DNA of 47,658 nucleotides from an uncultured Porphyromonadaceae bacterium (GTDB lineage Bacteria > Bacteroidota > Bacteroidia > Bacteroidales > Muribaculaceae). The translations under genes were made by a program, and so were the position numbers. Below the pieces are notes generated by a model. The model searched no databases. It was not told the origin of the DNA and saw only the letters and a program-made list of their open reading frames with translations. Of the stretch, positions 41,043 to 47,658 are shown one piece after another (position 1 is the first letter of the stretch; each line of letters begins with the position of its first letter). Where the stretch lies: the NCBI GenBank assembly GCA_948467675.1, contig CAOKFI010000017.1:1-47658 (forward strand), written 5' to 3'.

Positions 41043-42728
41043 TTAGAATGTACGTGCATTCAGCAGCTCGGGATTGTAGTCTGTCTCACGCTTGGGTATC
41101 GGCATGTAACGGCGGATATCGTTATCAGTCAGGTTGGTCGGATACACACGCCAGTCGTTGTCGTAATATCCGGCCGGCTTGTTCTCATTCTGAGCCTTCA
41201 TGTCGGCGATAGCTTTGATACCGGCGAAGTAGGTTTCCAGACGGTCCTTCCAGAGACCCATACGGATAAGGTCGACACGGCGCACACATTCCAGACCGAG
41301 CTCTTTGGCACGTTCGTCACAGATAGCGCTGCGCAGAGCCTCTTTCGAAGTATAGTCGACAAGGCGCAGGCCGTGGTTGTCGTCCTGGAAAGCACGGCTG
41401 CGTATGCGGTTGATCAGATCGATCGCATCCTGAGTCGGGCCATTGATCTCGTTAAGTATCTCCGCCTTGCAGAGGATCATGTCGGCAAGACGCATCACCG
41501 GCATATTGTTCTTGGTACGGTAAGTGTACTTGAACGAGTTGTGATATTCATACTTGCGTGTGAACACATTTGTCAGCTCGCCGATAGTGCCATAGCTTTC
41601 TCCCGGCTTGAGATTTCCGCTGGCATCGAGATTGCTCTTAGAGACTGTGCTGACGTCGGCGAGCGAAGCGGGAGCATAGTAGTAAGAGGCTGCGGCAGGA
41701 TTGTCGGCTGTATTGTATACATTGGGGAATTCGGTAACGAGCATTACGGAGCGACGCTGGTCGGCGGCATCGAAGCTCCAGTACTGGTGCAGCGGCACGA
41801 GGAACAGGTTCCAACCCATATCGTAATCCCAGTTGGTGAACATAAGACCGAGATCCCATGCGGCAGAAGTAATGTTGTCGTTGGCACGTATAGCGAACAT
41901 CAGCTCATTGTTGTAGAGCGTAGCATCGGTGTCGGGATTGAACACGTCCCAGATCTGAGGCTGAAGAGTGTAGACACTGCCCTCCATTTGGAGCACTTCA
42001 TTTACAGCAGTGAGCGCCTGCTGCCATTTGGCATCGGCATTGCCACCGCTAAGACGCATGCGGCCAGCCTGACGCATATACAGACGAACCAGAAAACCGC
42101 GTGCGGCTCCGAGAGTGGGACGGCCGGCATCATCGTGGCTCGCATAGGTTTCGGGAAGCGACATGGCTGCCTTGAGATCGGTCTCTATAGCGGTCTCGAT
42201 GTCATTGATGTTGGCATAGGGCAGTTTGGATTTCACATCGACATCGCTCGACAGCACCAGAGGCACCTGATAGAACAGGTCGGTAAGCTGCATGTAGGCA
42301 TAACCTCTCATGAAGTGAGCCTCGGCTATCATCTGGGCTTTGTCGTATTCTTCGCCGAACAAGGCTTCGTCCATAGCACCTACGCGGTCGATCACGATGT
42401 TTGCTCGCGATGTGATCTGGAAGAAGTTGTCCCAGCATGTGGTAAGGTGGGTCGATGTACGGATAGCGTCATCGTTGAGTACCTCGAACGCAGTCACGCC
42501 GGCATCGAAGCATACGTCCGTACAACCGTCGTTGGCCTGAAATATGGGGTCGCGGTATATCTGCTGCAACGGCGCATACATGGCATCCACTGCGGCCTGC
42601 GCGTTTTCGGCCGATGTAAATGCAGTATCATCGGTAAGATCGGAATAAACGGTCTCTTCCAACTCGTCATGGCATGCGGTCAGACCGGCAGCCACAAACG
42701 GTAACAGAAGCAATATCTTAAATTTCAT
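41043..42728 (-). CDS. SusD/RagB family nutrient-binding lipoprotein
   Basis: A 561-residue lipoprotein (lipobox LTAC, Cys19) with the SusD fold. The N-terminal TPR-like part contains AEAHFMRGYAYMQLTDLFYQVPLVL, and the C-terminal RagB/SusD region contains MPVMRLADMILCKAEILNEINGPTQDAIDLINRIRSRAF and ERAKELGLECVRRVDLIRMGLWKD. It caps the SusC barrel on the cell surface and binds the substrate. It lies 29 bp after susC. The antisense strand contains a long open frame, which I take as a codon-usage shadow. Confidence 0.96.
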   Translation of the reverse strand: MKFKILLLLPFVAAGLTACHDELEETVYSDLTDDTAFTSAENAQAAVDAMYAPLQQIYRDPIFQANDGCTDVCFDAGVTAFEVLNDDAIRTSTHLTTCWDNFFQITSRANIVIDRVGAMDEALFGEEYDKAQMIAEAHFMRGYAYMQLTDLFYQVPLVLSSDVDVKSKLPYANINDIETAIETDLKAAMSLPETYASHDDAGRPTLGAARGFLVRLYMRQAGRMRLSGGNADAKWQQALTAVNEVLQMEGSVYTLQPQIWDVFNPDTDATLYNNELMFAIRANDNITSAAWDLGLMFTNWDYDMGWNLFLVPLHQYWSFDAADQRRSVMLVTEFPNVYNTADNPAAASYYYAPASLADVSTVSKSNLDASGNLKPGESYGTIGELTNVFTRKYEYHNSFKYTYRTKNNMPVMRLADMILCKAEILNEINGPTQDAIDLINRIRSRAFQDDNHGLRLVDYTSKEALRSAICDERAKELGLECVRRVDLIRMGLWKDRLETYFAGIKAIADMKAQNENKPAGYYDNDWRVYPTNLTDNDIRRYMPIPKRETDYNPELLNARTF

Positions 42729-42757
42729 AATATCGTGTTTTATCGGTTGGAGTTGGT

Positions 42758-45700
42758 TTAGAATGTGATTTTAGCACCGCAGTTGAACGCACGGTAACCG
42801 GGGTAAGTACAGTAGTCGAGACCCTGGCCTATGGAGCTTGCGCCGTTCACACTGACTTCAGGATCGAAGCCTGAGTAGTTGGTGATGGTAAACAGACGCT
42901 GGCCGCCCACGAATACGCGGAAGTGCTTGATGGCTTTCGATAGTCCGAGTTTCTCTACCGGCAGAGTATAGCCGATCTCGATGTTGGACAGACGCAGGAA
43001 GCTGGCGTTTTCCACGAACTTGGTGTTGACGAACGAACCATACTGGTTGCCGCCGTCCTTACGCCATGTGGTAGCGGGGATATCGTTGCTCGGGTTGGTT
43101 TTGGTCCAGCGGTTCATCGAAGATTTCAGACGGCCGAGATCCTCAAACACGATATTGTTGATGTTCAGCATGTCCTGACCGAGGCTGGCGTCGAAGAAGA
43201 ACGAGAAATCGAAATCGCGGTAGTGGAATGTGTTACCCCAGCCGAGTACAACGTCGGGGTTACCGTTGCCGATAACCTGACGGTCATTGACGTCGATAAT
43301 GCCATTTCCGTCAAGATCCTTGAATTTCGGATGACCGGGAACCGATCCGGGCTGCGGAGCGTATGTCTCGCCTTCCTGAATCACGCCGTCGAACACATAG
43401 CCGTAGATTGAACTCAGAGGCATGCCTTTCTCGACCTTCATGTACTCAGTGGAGTTGTACCAGCCCTGAGGCATGATCGACAGATAAGTGGGATCTGCGA
43501 TATCGAGCACCTTGCCTTTGTTGCCGGCGATATTGAGGGTGGTTGTCCAGGAGAAGTCTTTCTTGGTGATGGGATTGTATTTGATGAATATTTCCCAACC
43601 GCGGTTATCGACAGTACCGTTGTTGCCGAGAGTTGTCTGAAGACCCATTGTCGAGGTAGAGATATTGATCGGGTTCAGGAGGTCGGTGGTCTTTTTGTAG
43701 TACCAGTCGAAGTTAACCTCTACGAGACCATTCCACAGGATAGCGTCGAAACCGAGGTCCCACTGAGATGTTGTCTCCCACTTGAGGTTGGCGTTACCGG
43801 CATTGTCCGGATACATGCCCTTAACCACGTCGTTGCCGCCGAGGAACACATTGGTGAAAGCGTATGTGCGGAGCGACTTATACGATTCGATACCGTCGTT
43901 ACCGGTACGACCGTAGCTTGCGCGGAGCTTGAAGTTGGACACAGTGCTGCGCCAGAAGTCCATGAAACTCTCGTCGCCGAGCTGCCATGCCACCGAACCA
44001 GAGGGGAAGTAACCCCACTTGTTGCCGGCACCGAAGTTGGACGCGCCGTCGGCACGGATACTTGCATTGAAGATGTACTTGTTCATCAACACATACTCAG
44101 CACGACCGAAATACGAGATATTGGTCTTGTCTGTGCGGCCGGTGCCGATCCAGTCGATAACTGCGGCAGCACCCATATTATAGTACGAGAATGCATCGGT
44201 GGTAAATTCATGAGCCTGCATGCCCTGATATTCATATATATTGTCGAGATACGACATACCGGCTATCACTTTCAGGTCATGATTATCGCCGAAGTTCTGA
44301 TGATATGTCAGCACAGCATCCAGCTGCTGGTAATTGGTAGTCTCGATCTCAGAGGTGGCGTCGCCCTTGTTTGCGTTGCCTAACGTAGTATCGCGGCTAT
44401 AGTATTTCTGATACTTAGAAGTCATGTGCTGGAACGAATACTGCACGCGGGCTGTAAGCTGAGGAAGAATCTTTGCCTCTCCCCACAGTGTGAAGTTGGC
44501 ATTGTCGGTGGTATTCTTGAAATCACGGCTCATGATATCATCGTAGAGACCATTGCGACGGCCTTTCTCACCGAACACATTGATACCTTCCGGGCTGTTG
44601 GTGCTCAGAGGATCGGCCTGGAATATTGCATAGATAGTGTTGTCGGTAGATACTGTCTGACCCATGTTCAGATAATTCTTGGAAGCATGTGTAACGTATG
44701 ATGTGGCACCTGCATTCACATAATCGGAGATCTTGAACTCAGCGTTCAGACGGGCTGTCATACGGTCGTAGTTGGTATTAGGAAGAATACCTTCATCGCC
44801 GACATACGAGATCGAAGCGGCAACATTGACACGGTCAGAACCGCCGGCTACCTGTACGTTGTGTGTCTGAGTTGTAGCTGTGCGGGTCAGTTCCTTGAAC
44901 CAGTCTGTACCCGGGCCTTTATAAGCGAGCTGATTGACGGTATACGGAGGATTGCCGCTCGAACCGTTCTCTTCCCACTGTTTCATTGCAGTCGACATGA
45001 TATCCTGCGCATCCATCAGTTCATAAGGGTTATAGATGAATTTGGCAGCCATGTCGTAGGAATAGCTAACAGAGAACTTACCGGCCTTACCCTTCTTGGT
45101 TGTCACGATCACAACACCGTTGGCACCGCGCGAACCGTATATGGCAGTACCTGCGGCATCCTTGAGGATCTCGATCGACTCGATATCGTTGGGGTTCAGA
45201 TCGAGACCGCCTTCGGTCTGGAGACCGTCAACAACATATAGAGGATCGTTGCTGGAGCTGATCGATGAAGCACCACGCACGCGGACTGTGATGAGACCGC
45301 CCGGCTCCATAGAAGTCTGGCGCACATGCACACCGGCCGCACGTCCTTTGATGAGTTCCGCGGTGTTCACAACGACACCGGCTTTCACATCGTCGGTCTT
45401 AATGGATGTAACCGCACCGGCGAGATCGCGCTTCTTGGTCACACCGTAACCTACCGCCACAACCTCATCGAGCATTTTTGCATCGGATTCCATACGGATA
45501 ACCATATCGTTGGAGTCGATCGTTGTTTTTACAGGACGCATACCTATATAAGATATGTTCAGCGTCTGGCCTAATTTGGCATCTATCGAAAATTTACCGT
45601 CAATATCGGTTGCCGTCCCGACCGATGAGCCGGAAACGATCACGGATGCACCGGCTATCGGCGAATCATCCGTTGCGTCAAGCACGGTGCCGCGTATGGT

Positions 45701-45766
45701 CTCTTGCGCCATGGCGGACACTGAAATCAGCAATAGAGTCAGAATGATTGTACTAATGCGTTTCAT
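42758..45766 (-). CDS. SusC/RagA TonB-linked outer-membrane transporter
   Basis: A 1002-residue protein: signal peptide (1-20), carboxypeptidase-D-like domain (about 22-95, TIRGTVLDATDDSPIAGASVIVSGSSVGTATDIDGKFSI), the SusC signature DEVVAVGYGVTKKRDLAGAVTSI, plug domain (about 100-230), then a large barrel ending in Phe (YRAFNCGAKITF). It imports the ligand captured by SusD. No STN domain is present and no sigma/anti-sigma or hybrid regulator gene is adjacent, so regulation must come from elsewhere. First gene of a susC-susD-GH16-like-ASST operon. Confidence 0.96.
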   Translation of the reverse strand: MKRISTIILTLLLISVSAMAQETIRGTVLDATDDSPIAGASVIVSGSSVGTATDIDGKFSIDAKLGQTLNISYIGMRPVKTTIDSNDMVIRMESDAKMLDEVVAVGYGVTKKRDLAGAVTSIKTDDVKAGVVVNTAELIKGRAAGVHVRQTSMEPGGLITVRVRGASSISSSNDPLYVVDGLQTEGGLDLNPNDIESIEILKDAAGTAIYGSRGANGVVIVTTKKGKAGKFSVSYSYDMAAKFIYNPYELMDAQDIMSTAMKQWEENGSSGNPPYTVNQLAYKGPGTDWFKELTRTATTQTHNVQVAGGSDRVNVAASISYVGDEGILPNTNYDRMTARLNAEFKISDYVNAGATSYVTHASKNYLNMGQTVSTDNTIYAIFQADPLSTNSPEGINVFGEKGRRNGLYDDIMSRDFKNTTDNANFTLWGEAKILPQLTARVQYSFQHMTSKYQKYYSRDTTLGNANKGDATSEIETTNYQQLDAVLTYHQNFGDNHDLKVIAGMSYLDNIYEYQGMQAHEFTTDAFSYYNMGAAAVIDWIGTGRTDKTNISYFGRAEYVLMNKYIFNASIRADGASNFGAGNKWGYFPSGSVAWQLGDESFMDFWRSTVSNFKLRASYGRTGNDGIESYKSLRTYAFTNVFLGGNDVVKGMYPDNAGNANLKWETTSQWDLGFDAILWNGLVEVNFDWYYKKTTDLLNPINISTSTMGLQTTLGNNGTVDNRGWEIFIKYNPITKKDFSWTTTLNIAGNKGKVLDIADPTYLSIMPQGWYNSTEYMKVEKGMPLSSIYGYVFDGVIQEGETYAPQPGSVPGHPKFKDLDGNGIIDVNDRQVIGNGNPDVVLGWGNTFHYRDFDFSFFFDASLGQDMLNINNIVFEDLGRLKSSMNRWTKTNPSNDIPATTWRKDGGNQYGSFVNTKFVENASFLRLSNIEIGYTLPVEKLGLSKAIKHFRVFVGGQRLFTITNYSGFDPEVSVNGASSIGQGLDYCTYPGYRAFNCGAKITF

Positions 45767-45800
45767 AAGTTATTTTTAAAGATTATTTGAATAATTCCGT

Positions 45801-45808
45801 CAAATATA
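45801..45808 (-). promoter_or_regulatory. -7 element of the susC promoter
   Basis: Minus-strand TATATTTG, exact TAnnTTTG, 35 nt before the susC ATG. The -33 element is unclear. Confidence 0.45.
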
Positions 45809-45899
45809 CGTCCTCTTTTACAATTTGAAACCATCCCGAGCCATCAATTAATGTATTTTAACATAAATTCGTTTAATGTACATAATTTTACTAAAATAT

Positions 45900-45930
45900 T
45901 TTGCACAATCACGACAAACCACTATCTTTG
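45900..45930 (+). promoter_or_regulatory. Promoter of rplU-rpmA
   Basis: TTTG (45,900-45,903), exactly 19 nt, TATCTTTG (45,923-45,930): a perfect Bacteroides housekeeping promoter. The leader to the rplU ATG is about 85 nt, long enough for feedback control by L21 or another regulator, though no known motif was recognised. Confidence 0.85.
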
Positions 45931-46019
45931 CACCGCAATTTTTCCGCACCGGGCTCAGCAAGAGGTATACCAACGTTTGGCAACCCGCCCGACGGCCATA
46001 ACAACCATTATATATAATA

Positions 46020-46340
46020 ATGTACGTAATTGTAGAAATCCAGGGACAGCAGTTCAAAGCAGAGAAAGACAAATTTCTGTATGTCCACTATCTCGGCGAC
46101 GAAGCCAAAGACGGCTCGACCGTAGAGTTCGACCGCGTTCTCCTCGTTGACACCGACGGTACTGTAAAAGTAGGCGCTCCTACCGTAGAAGGAGCCAAAG
46201 TAGTATGCGAAGTAAAGCAGCAGCTCGTCAAAGGCGACAAGGTAATCGTCTTCAAGAAGAAACGCCGCAAAGGCTATCGCCGCAAAAACGGCCATCGCCA
46301 GTACTTCTCGCAGATCGTGATAAAGGACATCGTTGCTTAA
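46020..46340 (+). CDS. rplU: 50S ribosomal protein L21
   Basis: A 106-residue protein of full family length. It opens with [22 protein letters not shown] and ends with the basic [26 protein letters not shown], which is the L21 signature region (K-R-R-K-x-x-x-R-K-x-G-H-R). It binds 23S rRNA in the large subunit. First gene of the usual rplU-rpmA pair. Confidence 0.98.
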   Translation: MYVIVEIQGQQFKAEKDKFLYVHYLGDEAKDGSTVEFDRVLLVDTDGTVKVGAPTVEGAKVVCEVKQQLVKGDKVIVFKKKRRKGYRRKNGHRQYFSQIVIKDIVA

Positions 46341-46364
46341 TCTCCCTTAAAAAATCAAAACCAC

Positions 46365-46625
46365 ATGGCACATAAAAAAGGTGTAGGTAGCTCCAAGAAC
46401 GGACGCGAATCAGAAAGCAAACGACTTGGCGTGAAAGTATTCGGCGGCCAGTTCGCTAAAGCCGGCAATATCATCAAACGCCAGCGCGGCACAGTGCACC
46501 ATCCGGGTCTCAACGTAGGCATCGGCAAGGATCACACTCTGTATGCCCTCATCGACGGCACAGTAGTCTTCACTTCAGGACGCAACGGCCGTAAGTTCAT
46601 CAACGTGACACCCGCTGAGGCCTAA
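46365..46625 (+). CDS. rpmA: 50S ribosomal protein L27
   Basis: An 86-residue protein of the normal length. It starts [24 protein letters not shown], the conserved N-terminal arm that reaches the peptidyl-transferase centre, and has the L27 signature [15 protein letters not shown]. No N-terminal propeptide as in Firmicutes. It lies 24 nt after rplU and is followed by a strong terminator. Confidence 0.98.
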   Translation: MAHKKGVGSSKNGRESESKRLGVKVFGGQFAKAGNIIKRQRGTVHHPGLNVGIGKDHTLYALIDGTVVFTSGRNGRKFINVTPAEA

Positions 46626-47170
46626 TAGCCGCAGTTCACACAACAACTTATCCCACGGGGCTTTTCTCAATCGAGAAAAGCCCCGTGTTCTATAACGGCA
46701 GCCAGACACACGACAAGACCGGCCGCACCGATGATACAGCCAGTCTTGCGACATTACCCAAAGGATATCACCCGTCAATATCGCCAAGCATTCAGTGCGG
46801 CGCACCGGGCCCGAAGTGCACTACAGCGGATGCTTGTCGCAGCAGCAGCCACCGGCATGTACGCGTCCATGCCAATAACCGATACCTCGGGCACAACACT
46901 ACAGACTCTATTGCCGCCGGGACGGTGCCGGTATCTACACCCTTGGTGGAGCTATCGCCGGTGCGCGTTTGCGGACGGTACCACTTTCCGTTTGCGCGCG
47001 ATGGCCTCTTTTCCTCACGATACCAGCATCAGCCAAAGACAGCGGTAGTGACTGATGAGTGTCGCCCCCGATTGGGGATCCGACGCAAAGTTACGGCGCG
47101 GAAAGCGGGCTGGACTGCGATTTTTCCGAAACGCAAATGTTAAATTTTGTTTAGCCCGATAATCGAGCGC
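46626..47170. other. Region without a convincing gene
   Basis: After the terminator at 46,654-46,687, about 480 bp have several short open frames on both strands but no signal, motif or clear start; protein-like stretches change frame, so a decayed gene is possible. A minus-strand TAACTTTG (47,086-47,093) is an exact -7 box pointing left into this region. A hairpin with CCCC / GGGG arms lies at 47,061-47,084. Confidence 0.55.
46654..46687 (+). terminator. Terminator of rplU-rpmA
   Basis: A 15-bp perfect stem (CACGGGGCTTTTCTC / GAGAAAAGCCCCGTG) with loop AATC, 28 nt after the rpmA stop. Confidence 0.88.
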
Positions 47171-47179
47171 GGGGATCCT

Positions 47180-47658
47180 GCGCATCTCCGACGCGCATCC
47201 GAGGGAAAGCGACGGAGATACCTCATGCCTTGAGCATGAGGTTCCAGTTCCTGCGGGTCTCCGACCCGGCCTGGATGGCGCAGGCCCATCTGGCGGGATA
47301 ACAATAGAGAAAAGGCAATGCGTCGGAGACGCATAGGATATAAAACCCCATGCAGCTATGCATGGGGAAAAGACAAAAGACCACCTCGTAGCGCGTCGGA
47401 GATGCGCCACTTGTGGGATGACGTATCACACCCACCTCCCAAGTCGAGGCGCCCGATGATCTGGGGCTCCAGATTCTGCGGGTCTCCGACCCGACCTGAG
47501 TGACGCAGGCCCATCTGGCGGGATGACAATAGAGAAAAGGCAATGCGTCGGAGACGCATAGGGTGTAAAACCCCATGCAACTATGCATGGGGGAAAAGAC
47601 AACAGACCACCTCGTAGCGCGTCGGAGATGCGCCACTTGTGGGATGACGTATCACACC
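47180..47658. repeat. Right-end repeat cluster with hairpin motifs
   Basis: Two direct copies of about 190 bp (47,243-47,432 and 47,468-47,658), offset by 225-226 bp, separated by a 35-bp unrelated spacer and continuing to the window edge. Each copy holds, in order: GGGTC-TCC-GACCC (47,255-47,267; 47,480-47,492), ATGCGTC-GGA-GACGCAT (47,318-47,334; 47,543-47,559), the CCCCATGCA / TGCATGGGG palindrome with loop GCTA or ACTA (47,346-47,367; 47,571-47,592), and GCGCGTC-GGA-GATGCGC (47,391-47,407; 47,617-47,633). Before them are an inverted copy of the last motif (47,180-47,196) and a hairpin ACCTCATGC / GCATGAGGT (47,220-47,242). Confidence 0.88.

Noticed and set aside
41037..42704. 555-codon open frame on the plus strand
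   Set aside because: It lies fully antisense to susD, has no signal or known domain, and is explained by the codon usage of the real gene.
46685..47143. Protein-coding gene after rpmA
   Set aside because: The two overlapping plus-strand frames lack a ribosome-binding site, hydrophobic core or recognisable motif, and one begins inside the terminator stem.
22923..47636. Repeat-spanning open frames (22,923-23,120 plus; 47,223-47,636 minus) as repeat proteins
   Set aside because: Although the repeat periods are close to multiples of three, one-base indels between copies shift the frame (22,950s and 47,590s), so the same repeat is read differently in each copy. That argues against protein coding.

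Overview
The window looks like chromosomal DNA of a Bacteroidota/Bacteroidales gut bacterium. The evidence is a SusC/SusD pair, several promoters of the Bacteroides form TTTG-N19-TAnnTTTG, an ECF sigma/short anti-sigma/TonB-receptor cluster, a serine-type sulfatase, and Bacteroidales families such as Wzi-like capsule assembly, DUF4831-like and NfnAB. The fairly high GC and the protein types would suit Muribaculaceae, but that is inference. No phage, insertion sequence, CRISPR array or rRNA operon was seen.

Layout, left part (1-22,900). A partial tRNA-Arg lies at the left edge, followed by a small outer-membrane barrel and a convergent sulfatase. A fourth-of-a-kilobase intergenic region holds a possible small RNA or attenuator. 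Next come LpxH-like and SufT-like genes, divergent from the NAD(P)HX repair enzyme, then the ECF sigma/anti-sigma/TonB-receptor cassette and a DUF4831-like protein. A tightly overlapped minus-strand operon encodes a Wzi-like outer-membrane protein, a lipocalin-like lipoprotein, a LegB-like sugar-nucleotide dehydratase and a surface lipoprotein. A SecB-like protein and GpmA follow, then the electron-bifurcating NfnAB pair, then a 5'-nucleotidase with a GH3/beta-lactamase fusion lipoprotein.

Middle part (22,900-36,800). After a patch of hairpin repeats comes a nine-gene operon: periplasmic adaptor, two FtsX-type permeases, one ABC ATPase, two more permeases, a TolC-like channel, an NtrC-type regulator with a GAFTGA loop, and an NtrB-type histidine kinase. 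It starts with a near-consensus sigma-54 promoter (TGGCAC-N5-ATGCA) and a palindromic candidate enhancer site just upstream. The export machine and its own sigma-54 activator therefore appear to form one self-regulated unit. A Kup potassium transporter follows.

Right part (36,700-47,658). A sugar kinase/CBM9-like pair is followed by a SusC-SusD-GH16-like-arylsulfotransferase locus on the minus strand. A long perfect hairpin lies between susD and the GH16-like gene. Then comes rplU-rpmA, with a textbook promoter and terminator. The last kilobase has no convincing gene and ends in direct repeats carrying the same hairpin families as the patch at 22,935-23,196.

Most notable: (1) the sigma-54-controlled export operon with its candidate enhancer; (2) a dispersed hairpin family with a constant GGA loop and changing but complementary stems, seen at two distant places; (3) an arylsulfotransferase and a GH16-like lipoprotein inside a SusCD locus.
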